Assembly (NCBI GenBank): GCA_020351875.1
Contig: CP070671.1
Location: 982,003 to 1,046,002, forward strand
Source: Chromatiales bacterium
GTDB lineage: Bacteria; Pseudomonadota; Gammaproteobacteria; Steroidobacterales; GCA-2729495
Reading direction: 5' to 3'
Length of the DNA stretch: 64,000 nucleotides
The notes under the pieces were generated by a model, which made no database searches, had not been told where the DNA came from, and saw nothing but the letters and a program-made list of their open reading frames with translations. Position numbers and translations under genes: made by a program. Below, piece after piece: positions 50,685 through 58,750 of the stretch (its first letter is position 1; every line of letters begins with the position of its first letter).

Positions 50685-51806
50685 CTAGTGGCGCCGAAAG
50701 CGCCGGATGAAGCGGCGGTCGATCCAGTCTTTCCAGCGCCAGGCCCAGGCGCCCTCCGCGGTCCAGCGGCCGCGGGCGGCCACGGCGTAGCGGTTGCCCG
50801 TGGAGATCAGCACCAGGTAGTGGCGCTGGGGGCGGTAGTCGCGCAGCGGCCGGCCGGCGGCGGCCCGCAACAGGTTGTCGGCCAGCAGCGGGCCCTGGCG
50901 CACCGCATACACGCCGGCTTTCGGCAGCGCCTCCGGCGCAAAGCTCACGATGTCGCCGGTGGCGAAGACATTGGGGTGCGACAGGCTGCGCAGACCCGCA
51001 TCGACACGAATAAAACCGCGGCGGTCCACGGCCAGGCCGGCCTCGCCGGGCCACGGCTGCGCGCCGGCATCAGTGACCCACAGCACCTCGTCGGCCGCGA
51101 TGATGTCACCCGTGTCCATGATCAGACCGTCGCTGAGCGCTTCGGCAATCCGGGTGCCGCCCCGAAAGTCCACGCCCTGCCGTGCGAGAATCGCGTCCAG
51201 TCGCCGGGCCAGCCCCGGATCGTGGCCGGGCAAGATCGACTCGGCCGCATCGATCAGACTGACCTGCAGGCCGCGGCAGGCCTCCCGTTCGCGAAGGCGG
51301 TAATTCAGCGCCAGCGCCATTTCCACGCCGCCGGCACCAGCACCCACCACGACCAGCCGGAATGTGTCGCCGCGCCGCTCGCGCAGGTGTGCCAGCAGGT
51401 GCTCCCAACGGGACAGGAACCCGCTGATCGGCTTCACGGCCACGCCGATCTCCGTGGCACTGGGAATCGGGCCGAGACCGGGGGCCGACCCGCAGTTGAT
51501 GGACACCAGGTCGTATCCCCAGCTCCGGCCGTCGCCGGTACCCGCGGTGCCCGCCGCCGGGTCCAGCCGGTCGACCTCGGCCTGCAACAGCTCGGCGCCG
51601 GCAGCCTCGCACAGCGGCGCCAGGTCGATCAGCGCATCGGCCGGTTCGTAGTGGCCGGCGACCACGCCCGGCAGCATCCCGGAATACGGGGTCAGAATGT
51701 CCCGGCTGACCACCGTGACCTGCAAATCCGCAGCGCGCCGGGCGGCCAGTCCCAGCAGGACCTGGACATGGCTGTGCCCACCGCCCACGAGGAGCAGCCG
51801 GGTCAT
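50685..51806 (-). CDS. NDH-2-like FAD-dependent oxidoreductase
   Basis: The 373-residue protein has an N-terminal FAD-binding GGGHSHVQ loop (about residues 8-15) and a second Rossmann motif VVVGAGAGGVEMAL (about residue 150) for NAD(P)H. ATGDI near residue 295 is the usual FAD-contact ATG motif. It resembles type II NADH dehydrogenases and the SelD-associated pyridine-nucleotide oxidoreductases, with a basic C-terminus (WIDRRFIRRFRRH) that could bind the membrane. Substrate pair unknown. It is divergent from the TauD-like gene. Confidence 0.85.
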   Translation of the reverse strand: MTRLLLVGGGHSHVQVLLGLAARRAADLQVTVVSRDILTPYSGMLPGVVAGHYEPADALIDLAPLCEAAGAELLQAEVDRLDPAAGTAGTGDGRSWGYDLVSINCGSAPGLGPIPSATEIGVAVKPISGFLSRWEHLLAHLRERRGDTFRLVVVGAGAGGVEMALALNYRLREREACRGLQVSLIDAAESILPGHDPGLARRLDAILARQGVDFRGGTRIAEALSDGLIMDTGDIIAADEVLWVTDAGAQPWPGEAGLAVDRRGFIRVDAGLRSLSHPNVFATGDIVSFAPEALPKAGVYAVRQGPLLADNLLRAAAGRPLRDYRPQRHYLVLISTGNRYAVAARGRWTAEGAWAWRWKDWIDRRFIRRFRRH

Positions 51807-51887
51807 GCCCGCCGCCCCGAAAGTCCCGGGATCCGCCGGTTCCGCCCCGGCGAACCCCCATATGTGCTTTCCACAGTTGCCCCGCCC

Positions 51888-51911
51888 GTCATATTGTTAT
51901 ACTTATATGAC
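51888..51911. promoter_or_regulatory. Perfect inverted repeat with embedded -10-like element
   Basis: GTCATAT-N10-ATATGAC lies in an AT-rich island and encloses TATACT (51898-51903), a possible -10 box for the TauD-like gene. A TTGCCC about 15 bp upstream is only a weak -35. A dimeric regulator binding here would occlude the promoter. The regulator is unknown. Confidence 0.4.
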
Positions 51912-51955
51912 CTTTAGTAGTGACCGACTGAACCGGCCGACGGAGGATAACCGCC

Positions 51956-52831
51956 ATGGCGCAGCCACAAGCCGCTGAAACCACATCCCAGCTCGACATT
52001 CGCCCGCTGACCGGCGCGCTCGGCTGCGAGATCTTCGGCGTCGACCTCGCGAACCTCGACGACGCAACCTGGGCCGCGATCTACCAGGCCTTCCTCGATC
52101 ACGCCGTCGTGGTCTTTCGCGACCAGGAACTGGACGAGAAGAGTTTCCAGCAGTTTGGCCTGCGCTTCGGCAAGCTGGAAGAGGAACCCTTCGTACCGAA
52201 CAAGACCGGCACGCCCGGCGTGTACTACTTCAAGGGGGCCGGTGGCACGAAAAAACTGTCATCCCAGAACCTGGGCTGGCACATGGATCACAGCTACCAG
52301 AAGAACCCCAGCCTCGGTGCGGCGCTGTACGCGCTGGACGTGCCCCCCGCCGGCGGCGACACGCTGTTCTCCAGCCACTACCTGTCCTACGAGTACCTGT
52401 CGGAGCAAATGAAGGAATTCCTGGCCGACAAGATCGCGATTCACGACGTGCTGCACTACGGGATGGAATCGGGCCACTTCTCCATCGCGAAAGTCGAGTC
52501 ACTGGAGGCCCTGGCCAAGACCCGGGCGAAGTTCCCGCAGGTGGAGCACCCGCTGATCTGCACCCACCCGGAGACCGGGCGCAAGATGCTGTACCTGAAC
52601 AAGGCCTGGACCACGGCCATCAAGGGCTTGCACGCGAAGGAAAGCAAGGCAATCCTCGACATGCTGAAGGAGCATTCCCTGCAGGACCGCTTCCAGTGCC
52701 GGGTGCGCTGGTACAACAAGTCGGTGCTGATCTGGGACAATCGCTGCGTGCAGCACAGCCCGAACGTGGACTACGAAGCACCCCGCAAGATGCTGCGCGT
52801 GGCCATGCACAGCGACTGGATCCCGTCCTGA
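51956..52831 (+). CDS. TauD/TfdA-family 2-oxoglutarate dioxygenase
   Basis: The 291-residue protein has the iron-binding triad HxD...H: His109 and Asp111 in WHMDHSY, and His267 in QHSPNVDY. Arg near residue 277 is positioned for 2-oxoglutarate. The region FSSHYLSYEYLSE resembles the substrate lid. The family oxidises sulfonates, herbicides, quaternary amines or other small acids. The substrate is not deducible. No transporter is adjacent. Likely controlled through the inverted repeat at 51888-51911. Confidence 0.93.
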   Translation: MAQPQAAETTSQLDIRPLTGALGCEIFGVDLANLDDATWAAIYQAFLDHAVVVFRDQELDEKSFQQFGLRFGKLEEEPFVPNKTGTPGVYYFKGAGGTKKLSSQNLGWHMDHSYQKNPSLGAALYALDVPPAGGDTLFSSHYLSYEYLSEQMKEFLADKIAIHDVLHYGMESGHFSIAKVESLEALAKTRAKFPQVEHPLICTHPETGRKMLYLNKAWTTAIKGLHAKESKAILDMLKEHSLQDRFQCRVRWYNKSVLIWDNRCVQHSPNVDYEAPRKMLRVAMHSDWIPS

Positions 52832-53145
52832 CAGGCGACCCCGAACTCCCGGTGGCCGATGGGCCGCCGGGTTCGGCGGTCTGCAGGTCCCCCTCCATGG
52901 CCCGGCGGCGGCCGGCCGGTTGCCGTGGCTGTTCGCCCATTGGTCCGGGATGTCGCCGCGGCGGGCTGGCCAGCGGGTCGCAGGGCGCTAAACTGTCGGA
53001 ATAGCTGGGCTTTCGGGCCCGGACCGGCTGGGACAAAAAGAGACGGAACCGCGAAACCGTCGTGCTCGCTATGACGAAACCACTCCTGACAACTGCCGCG
53101 TCTGACGACGGCAGAGTTCGATACCCAGACGGAAAGGGAGTGGGG
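52832..53145. other. 314-bp noncoding gap with a strong stem-loop
   Basis: Directly after the TauD-like stop comes the stem-loop listed separately (52841-52876). The rest is GC-rich sequence. The frame of the alpha/beta hydrolase is open back to 53062, but the well-placed ribosome site at 53134-53140 favours the ATG at 53146. I see no further gene. Confidence 0.5.
52841..52876 (+). terminator. Stem-loop after TauD-like gene
   Basis: CCGAAC(T)CCCGGTGGCC pairs with GGGCCGCCGGGTTCGG around a short loop, with one bulge and one G-T pair. It begins nine bases past the stop. No U tract follows, so it may terminate weakly or protect the 3' end. Confidence 0.45.
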
Positions 53146-54192
53146 ATGGAAACTTTCAACGAGACGGCCGCCGAACGGTCCTTTCACAGTCCACTGGTCG
53201 CGCGGCTCGCCGCCGCATTGCCACCGGTGGAAGACGCGCGTTTCAGCCTGTACAAATCAGCCGACGGTTACCGGGCCATCATGGACTGGTACGACGATGC
53301 GCTGGAGCTGATTGATTGCGACTTCGAATCGCAGTTCGTGAAGACCCGCTTCGGCCATACCCATATGCTGGTGGCCGGGCCCGAAGATGCCGAACCCCTG
53401 CTGCTGCTGCCCGGCGTCGCCGGCTGTGCGCCGCTGTGGCACCGCCAGATTCCCGCTTTCGCCGAACATTTCCGGGTGTATGCGCTGGACGTGGTCGGCC
53501 AGCCCGGCCGCAGTGATCCGTATCCGCCGTCGTTCATGAACGGCGACTACTCCCAGTGGCTGTGCGATGTGCTCGACGGTCTGCGCATCGACCGGGCGCA
53601 CTTTGCCGGCACCAGCGTGGGTGGCTGGATGGTGCTGAAGGTGGCCATCGACGCCCCGGAGCGCATCCGCAAGGTCGTGATGCTGAGCCCCACCGGCGTG
53701 TCGCGCGCGAAGCTGCCCGTGAAGATCTGGCTCACCAAAGTCCTGAGCAAGAAAAAGGACGCGAACGAGCTGGAAGAGGACCTGACCGCGAAGTCGGTGT
53801 CATCCCGCAGCCCCGGTGACGGCAAGACCTTTGACCGGCAACTCGCGCGCCTGATGGCGCTGTGCACCCGGCATTACCGCGTCGACCGCTCGGTCGGCGT
53901 GTACAACGAAGCCACGCAAAAGGTGGACGTCGGCAAGGGGTTGCGCGTCTTGCGCAAGTTCTTCCTGTCGGAACCGAAGCGCGTGCTGAGACAGTTCAAT
54001 GTGCCCGGCCTGCTGGTATTCGGCGAGCAGGAAACCCTGTACAAGCCGGAAACTATCGTCCGGCGTGCGAAAAAGCTGATTCCCAACCTGGAGACCGAGA
54101 TTATCCAGGGTGCGGGTCACGCGGCGATCTACGACCGGCCGAATGCGGCCAACAAGGTCGTGATCGATTTCCTCCGCCAGCCGACTTCCTGA
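53146..54192 (+). CDS. Alpha/beta hydrolase
   Basis: About 348 residues from ATG 53146, with AAAGGGAG eight bases upstream. The nucleophile elbow is GTSVGGW with Ser157, the oxyanion strand is LLLLPGVAG, and the catalytic His is in GAGHAAIY (about residue 325). An Asp in VFGEQETLY-type context completes the triad. It belongs to the broad alpha/beta hydrolase family of esterases and haloalkane or epoxide relatives, with no specific substrate visible. It lies 16 bp upstream of the first hupE copy and may be co-transcribed with the hupE-DUF6512 modules. Confidence 0.88.
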   Translation: METFNETAAERSFHSPLVARLAAALPPVEDARFSLYKSADGYRAIMDWYDDALELIDCDFESQFVKTRFGHTHMLVAGPEDAEPLLLLPGVAGCAPLWHRQIPAFAEHFRVYALDVVGQPGRSDPYPPSFMNGDYSQWLCDVLDGLRIDRAHFAGTSVGGWMVLKVAIDAPERIRKVVMLSPTGVSRAKLPVKIWLTKVLSKKKDANELEEDLTAKSVSSRSPGDGKTFDRQLARLMALCTRHYRVDRSVGVYNEATQKVDVGKGLRVLRKFFLSEPKRVLRQFNVPGLLVFGEQETLYKPETIVRRAKKLIPNLETEIIQGAGHAAIYDRPNAANKVVIDFLRQPTS

Positions 54193-54208
54193 CCCGGGGA
54201 TCCCAGCG

Positions 54209-54814
54209 ATGAACACTCAAGTCACTTCGAGCCAGTGGCTCGCCGCCCTCGTGCTCGGCCTGCTGCCGGGCTTCGCCCTCGCCCACGAAGGTGCGAGCCT
54301 GCCCTACGGCTCGTTCCTGGCGGGCCTGACTCACCCGGTGCTGGGCGTCGATCACTTCCTTGCCATGGTCAGCGTCGGCATCGTCAGCGCGCAGATCGGC
54401 GGTCGCGCGATCTGGACGGTCCCGGCGACCTTTGTCGGCGTGATGGCCTTCGGCGGGTTGCTGGGTTGGCTGGACGTCGGCCTCACCGCCATCGAGGCCG
54501 GCATTGCGATCTCGGTGCTGGCACTGGGCCTGGCAATCGCGGCCGACAAGCGCCTGCCGATCTCGCTGGCCATGACCGCTGTCGGCTTTTTCGCGATCTT
54601 CCACGGCTACGCCCACGGCGCGGAAATGCCGTCGGTCGCCAACCCGGTGACCTACGCGCTGGGCTTCATGAGCGGCACAGCCGCCCTGCACGTGGCCGGG
54701 GTGATCATCGGTGACATTTCGCAGCACTACTCCACCGGCAAGCTGATGCTGCGCGTGAGCGGGGCTGCCATTGCTGCCTTCGGTGCGTACTTCCTGGCCG
54801 GTGCGGCGGCCTGA
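54209..54814 (+). CDS. hupE: HupE/UreJ nickel permease-like protein, copy 1
   Basis: The 201-residue protein has a signal peptide ending LALAHEG and about six helices. Both nickel-binding signatures of HupE are intact: HX5DH as HPVLGVDH (H42, D48, H49) and FHGYAHGAE (about residues 131-139). The family moves nickel or cobalt across the inner membrane, sometimes for hydrogenase or urease, which are not seen here. It starts a two-gene module with a DUF6512 gene whose ATG lies 18 bases after the stop, and the module is repeated downstream. Confidence 0.93.
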   Translation: MNTQVTSSQWLAALVLGLLPGFALAHEGASLPYGSFLAGLTHPVLGVDHFLAMVSVGIVSAQIGGRAIWTVPATFVGVMAFGGLLGWLDVGLTAIEAGIAISVLALGLAIAADKRLPISLAMTAVGFFAIFHGYAHGAEMPSVANPVTYALGFMSGTAALHVAGVIIGDISQHYSTGKLMLRVSGAAIAAFGAYFLAGAAA

Positions 54815-54831
54815 TGTTGGGGAGCTCCAGA

Positions 54832-55515
54832 ATGAATCGCAAACTGAAACTCGGCCTGTGGGAAGCCGGCTGCGTGGTGTGGATCTGCATCGCCGGCGCG
54901 TTACTGCATTTCGCCTTCGAACTCAGCGACTTCTGGACGCCACTGGCGCTGATCGCCGCGGTCAATGAAAGTGCGTGGGAACACTCGAAGATGTATTTCT
55001 GGCCCGGCGTCCTGTACGCGCTGATCCAGTACACGTACTCGCGCAACTATGCGAACAACTACTGGCTCGGCAAAGCCGTGGCGCTCGGCGTGACACCGGC
55101 GATCATCTTCGCCACGTACTACAGCTACATGGCGCTGATCGACATCACCGGTGACAAGGCGTCGCTGCCCGTCATGCTGGCGATCATGGTGTTCGGCGTC
55201 AGCTTCGGGCAGTTCATGAGCTACCGGATCCTGGCGGCCAAACCCATGCGGGCGGAGATGCGCCGCTACGCGCTGCCCGCCTATGCGGCGCTGATCGGGA
55301 TGTACTCGAGCTTCACCTTCTTCCCGCCGAAGGTATTCCTGTTCGAGAATTTCTATTGCTACCAGTACACCGGCGACTACGGCATCCTGCCGGACTACGA
55401 GAAATATCGCGTGTTCACGCGGCCGGAAGACGGTGCGCCTGGTGGCGGCGTGAACTACTGCGAAGGCGTCGTGACCAGCGGCAGTGAGCCCGAACAGTTG
55501 GCCGCACTGCGCTGA
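54832..55515 (+). CDS. DUF6512 membrane protein, copy 1
   Basis: About 227 residues from ATG 54832 with GGGGAG upstream. It has about six helices. Conserved polar residues in or near membranes include NESAWEHSK (Glu, His, Lys) and the segment CYQYTGDYGILPDY toward the C-terminus. These could bind a metal or proton. The function of DUF6512 is unknown, and the tight linkage to HupE suggests a partner or accessory role. The downstream copy is nearly the same size. Confidence 0.85.
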   Translation: MNRKLKLGLWEAGCVVWICIAGALLHFAFELSDFWTPLALIAAVNESAWEHSKMYFWPGVLYALIQYTYSRNYANNYWLGKAVALGVTPAIIFATYYSYMALIDITGDKASLPVMLAIMVFGVSFGQFMSYRILAAKPMRAEMRRYALPAYAALIGMYSSFTFFPPKVFLFENFYCYQYTGDYGILPDYEKYRVFTRPEDGAPGGGVNYCEGVVTSGSEPEQLAALR

Positions 55516-55775
55516 CCCTGGACAAAATCGGCCCAAGGTCCATCTTCCGACTCGTCGGCGCATGTCTTCTGCGCCGAACCGGGCCACGCGGCCAACGAGG
55601 TGGCCGCAGCCGAGATGGTCAATGCCTGACCCTCCGTCATTCCTTCTTGAATGCGCTTGAAGGGCTTCGTTATCATCCGCCCGCGGTCGCCCCGCCGGCC
55701 GACACACCATTTAGAGCATGCCGCCCCCGGCGGTCGGCCCGCCAGCGAGTTTTTGTGCGCACAATTCACCTGCAA
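55516..55775. other. 260-bp spacer between the two hupE-DUF6512 modules
   Basis: Mostly GC-rich; an open frame extends upstream from the second hupE start to 55647, but only the ATG at 55776 fits the family. I see no strong promoter or terminator. This spacer is the junction of the duplication. Confidence 0.5.
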
Positions 55776-56375
55776 ATGGTCAAGGTGGCATCGGCTACGC
55801 TCGTTGTGGTCTCCGTCGCACTGTTGCCCGGGTTAGCGCTGGCGCACGAGGGGGCAAGCCTGCCCTACGGCTCTTTCTTGTCGGGGGTGGCGCACCCGGT
55901 GCTGGGCGCTGACCACTTTCTGGCCATGGTCAGCGTTGGCATTGTCAGTGCCCAGATCGGGGGACGCGCGATCTGGACCGTACCCGCCACGTTTGTTTGC
56001 GTTATGGGCATCGGCGGTCTGCTAGGCCTGGTGGACATCGGGCTGACGGCCATCGAGTCTGGCATCGCCTCGTCGGTGCTGATTCTCGGCCTGGCCATTG
56101 CCGCGGACAAGCGCCTGCCGGTGGCTCTGGCCATGACGGCAGTCGCCTTCTTCGCCATCTTCCACGGCTACGCCCATGGTGCCGAGATGCCGACTGTCGC
56201 CAATCCCGTGACCTACGCCCTGGGTTTCATGACCGGCACGGCCACCCTCCATGTGACCGGTGTGGTGCTCGGCGACATCTCCCAGCACTACAGCATGGGC
56301 AAAGTCTTGCTGCGCATCGGCGGTGCGATTATCGCGGCGCTGGGCGCCTGGTTCCTGGCTCAGGCCTTCGCCTGA
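55776..56375 (+). CDS. hupE: HupE/UreJ nickel permease-like protein, copy 2
   Basis: About 199 residues from ATG 55776 (MVKVASATLVVVSVALLPG), matching copy 1 through HEGASLPYGSFL, QIGGRAIWTVPATFV and FHGYAHGAEMP. HX5DH is HPVLGADH. The signal peptide differs in sequence but not in type. It is followed by the second DUF6512 gene, 17 bp past the stop. Both ligand motifs are preserved, so the copy is likely functional. Confidence 0.93.
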   Translation: MVKVASATLVVVSVALLPGLALAHEGASLPYGSFLSGVAHPVLGADHFLAMVSVGIVSAQIGGRAIWTVPATFVCVMGIGGLLGLVDIGLTAIESGIASSVLILGLAIAADKRLPVALAMTAVAFFAIFHGYAHGAEMPTVANPVTYALGFMTGTATLHVTGVVLGDISQHYSMGKVLLRIGGAIIAALGAWFLAQAFA

Positions 56376-56392
56376 GTGAACTAGGCGCTGAC

Positions 56393-57055
56393 ATGCATAG
56401 GAAGCTGCAATTGGCTCTGTGGGAAGCGGGCTGTGTCGTCTTCGTCGCGGTGGCCGGGTCCATACTGCATTTCGCCTTCGAGCTGAGCGAATTCTGGACG
56501 CCGCTGGCGCTGGTCGCCGCGGTGAACGAGAGTGCCTGGGAACACTCCAAGATCTATTTCTGGCCGGGCGTGGTGTACGCGCTGGTGCAATACACCTACA
56601 CGCGGGAAGTGGCCAACAACTACTGGTTCGGGAAGGCCCTCGCGTCGACCGTGACGCCCCTGTCGATTTTCATTATCTACTACAGCTACATGGCGCTGAT
56701 CGGCCTGCTCGACACCAAGGCATCCCTGCAGGTGATGTTGAGCATCATGCTCATCGGCATCGTTATCGGCCAGCTCGTGAGCTACCTGGTCCTCTCTGAG
56801 GAACCGGTCAGAGTGGAGCTGCGGCGCCTGGCCCTGCCTCTCTACGCAATCCTTATCGTCATGTACTCGAGTTTGACCTTTTTCCCGCCGAGGATCTTCC
56901 TGTTCGAGAATTTCTTCTGTTACCAGTACACGGGCGACTATGGGATTCTGCCGGACTACACGCCCTACCGCGTGTTCACGCGCCAGGGAGACCCGACACC
57001 CGCTGGCGGCGTCAATTACTGCGCCAAGGTCGATGCCGGTGGCGAGGGTGATTAG
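56393..57055 (+). CDS. DUF6512 membrane protein, copy 2
   Basis: 220 residues from ATG 56393, only 17 bp after the hupE stop. Matches copy 1 in NESAWEHSK, YYSYMALI, CYQYTGDYGILPDY and FTRQGD. The C-terminus is shorter. Same predicted membrane topology. Function unknown, with a role in metal transport alongside HupE inferred from the repeated pairing. Confidence 0.85.
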   Translation: MHRKLQLALWEAGCVVFVAVAGSILHFAFELSEFWTPLALVAAVNESAWEHSKIYFWPGVVYALVQYTYTREVANNYWFGKALASTVTPLSIFIIYYSYMALIGLLDTKASLQVMLSIMLIGIVIGQLVSYLVLSEEPVRVELRRLALPLYAILIVMYSSLTFFPPRIFLFENFFCYQYTGDYGILPDYTPYRVFTRQGDPTPAGGVNYCAKVDAGGEGD

Positions 57056-57076
57056 GGCGTATCTGCGCAACGCTCG

Positions 57077-57556
57077 CTAAGGCGCCGCGGGACGACCGGT
57101 CCGCTGTGCCGCCAGCTGGCGGCGCAGGAAGAAACCAGCGATGACGGTGCCCACGCCGATACACAGCGTATCGGCGGTGGCGGCACCCATCAGCGGCACC
57201 CAGTTCACGTTGCCCCAGCCCGACAGGAAGGTGTAGGTCGCATAAAAGGCCGGCACGCAGACCAGCAGCGTGGCGACGACGGCTCGACTGAGCCAGGGCG
57301 CCGGTCTCTTCAGCACGATCAGCAGCGCCACGCTCACCAGCAGGTGCGGCAGAAAGCCCAGGGTCATTTTCATGATGTTGATGGCCGACACGCCGTCGTC
57401 ACCCATGCGCATGAAGCCGTCGAAAAGCGGCGTCGCCCACGGGTTCAGGATGAAGGCCGCGATGGCCCAGTTGAGGTTGCTGGCCACCAGGAAACCGGCG
57501 ATCGTCGCCAGCAGGATACGCGGCCAGCGCAGCGCCGGCGCAACGACAGTCGCCAT
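57077..57556 (-). CDS. Four-helix membrane protein of unknown function
   Basis: About 159 residues from ATG 57556 (MATVVAPALRWPRILLATIAG). Hydrophobic helices are visible at residues about 14-36, 65-85, 93-115 and 125-145, with short polar loops. The frame continues upstream into the SDR gene but that part is not translated as this protein. It lies 14 bp after the SDR stop on the same strand, so probably co-transcribed. I recognise no family. Confidence 0.65.
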   Translation of the reverse strand: MATVVAPALRWPRILLATIAGFLVASNLNWAIAAFILNPWATPLFDGFMRMGDDGVSAINIMKMTLGFLPHLLVSVALLIVLKRPAPWLSRAVVATLLVCVPAFYATYTFLSGWGNVNWVPLMGAATADTLCIGVGTVIAGFFLRRQLAAQRTGRPAAP

Positions 57557-57570
57557 GTTCAGGCCCGGAT

Positions 57571-58593
57571 TCAGGCTGCGCGCACGCCCGTGATTTCCTC
57601 CGAAACCTCCCAAAGCTGCGCGGCCAGCGCCGCATCCTCCATGCGCGGGTCCGGCCCCACCGGGTTGCAGTCGGCGAAGTAGAAGCCGCTCATGTCCTTC
57701 ACCAGCGGATTCGCCGCCACGTAGCAACTCGTCGCCGCGCCTTCGGGCACGTTCTTCATGAAGGTCCAGCCGAACAGCTTCGCAAAGGCCAGCTGCCATT
57801 TCGGAAAATGCCGCCCGAGGTTCGTGTTGATGATGCCGGGATGCACTGCATTCGCCGTCGCGGTGGTGCCTTCCAGGCGCCGCGCGAGTTCGAACGCGAA
57901 CAGCCCGTTCGCCAGCTTCGACTGCCCGTAGGCTTTCATCGGCTCGTAATCGCGTTCGCCACTGAGGTTGTCGAACTGGATGCCGCCGTCCGGCGCCCAC
58001 GCGTGACCGCTGCTGCTGAGCACCACGATGCGGCCTGCCGGCGCGGCTTTCACCCGGTCGAGCAACTCCAGCGTGAAGGCAAAATGGCCGAGGTGGTTCA
58101 CGAAGAACTGCCGCTCGATGCCGTTCACCTGCTCGAGTTCCGGCAGGGCCATGATGCCGGCGTTCAGGATCAGCATGTCGATCGGCGTGTCCATTGCCTG
58201 GACCTCGCTCGCGCAGGACGCGACCGAGCCGAGATCCGACAACTCGAGCACCGCGGGCGTCGCTCGCCCTCCACCGATGCTGGCACAGGCCGTCTCGGCC
58301 TTCTCCGGCGTGCGGCCGGTGCCGATCACATGCGCGCCGCGCATCGCCAGCACCCGCATCGTCTCGTAGCCGAGACCGGAGTTCGCGCCGGTGATCAGCG
58401 CGGTCTTCCCGCTAAGGTCCACACCCTCCGTGACCTCTTCGGCCGTGGATTTGGGCCCGAAGGGCCCCAGCGGCACGCCGGGCGGGTTCACGAAGGCGTC
58501 CGAGCCGGGCTCTGCGCAGCCTCCGAGGGCCGCACCGGCGGTAAGGGTGGTCGCACCGACGAAAAACTGTCGGCGGTTGATGGAATCGTTCAT
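57571..58593 (-). CDS. Short-chain dehydrogenase with Tat/lipoprotein-type signal
   Basis: The 340-residue protein begins NRRQFFVGATTLTAGAALGGC, a twin-arginine-like N-terminus with a lipobox Cys near residue 26. A classical SDR domain follows: TGANSGLGYE, LILNAGIM and the catalytic pair in YGQSKLAN, typical of retinol-dehydrogenase-like SDRs. The cofactor motif and signal together imply an exported or membrane-anchored enzyme. Substrate unknown. It precedes a small membrane protein on the same strand and faces the uup gene divergently. Confidence 0.9.
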   Translation of the reverse strand: MNDSINRRQFFVGATTLTAGAALGGCAEPGSDAFVNPPGVPLGPFGPKSTAEEVTEGVDLSGKTALITGANSGLGYETMRVLAMRGAHVIGTGRTPEKAETACASIGGGRATPAVLELSDLGSVASCASEVQAMDTPIDMLILNAGIMALPELEQVNGIERQFFVNHLGHFAFTLELLDRVKAAPAGRIVVLSSSGHAWAPDGGIQFDNLSGERDYEPMKAYGQSKLANGLFAFELARRLEGTTATANAVHPGIINTNLGRHFPKWQLAFAKLFGWTFMKNVPEGAATSCYVAANPLVKDMSGFYFADCNPVGPDPRMEDAALAAQLWEVSEEITGVRAA

Positions 58594-58750
58594 GTTCTTT
58601 GTCCCTGGGGATGTCTGCTTATTATGATGAGTTTAGCGCCCGGGCACGCGCATCGCATTTGCCGGCCGGCACCGACAGGCGGCCGCCACGTGCGCCCCGG
58701 GTACCTTCGCCCCGCTTGGTCGCATGGATGGCGGTCGTTAGCATAGCGCG

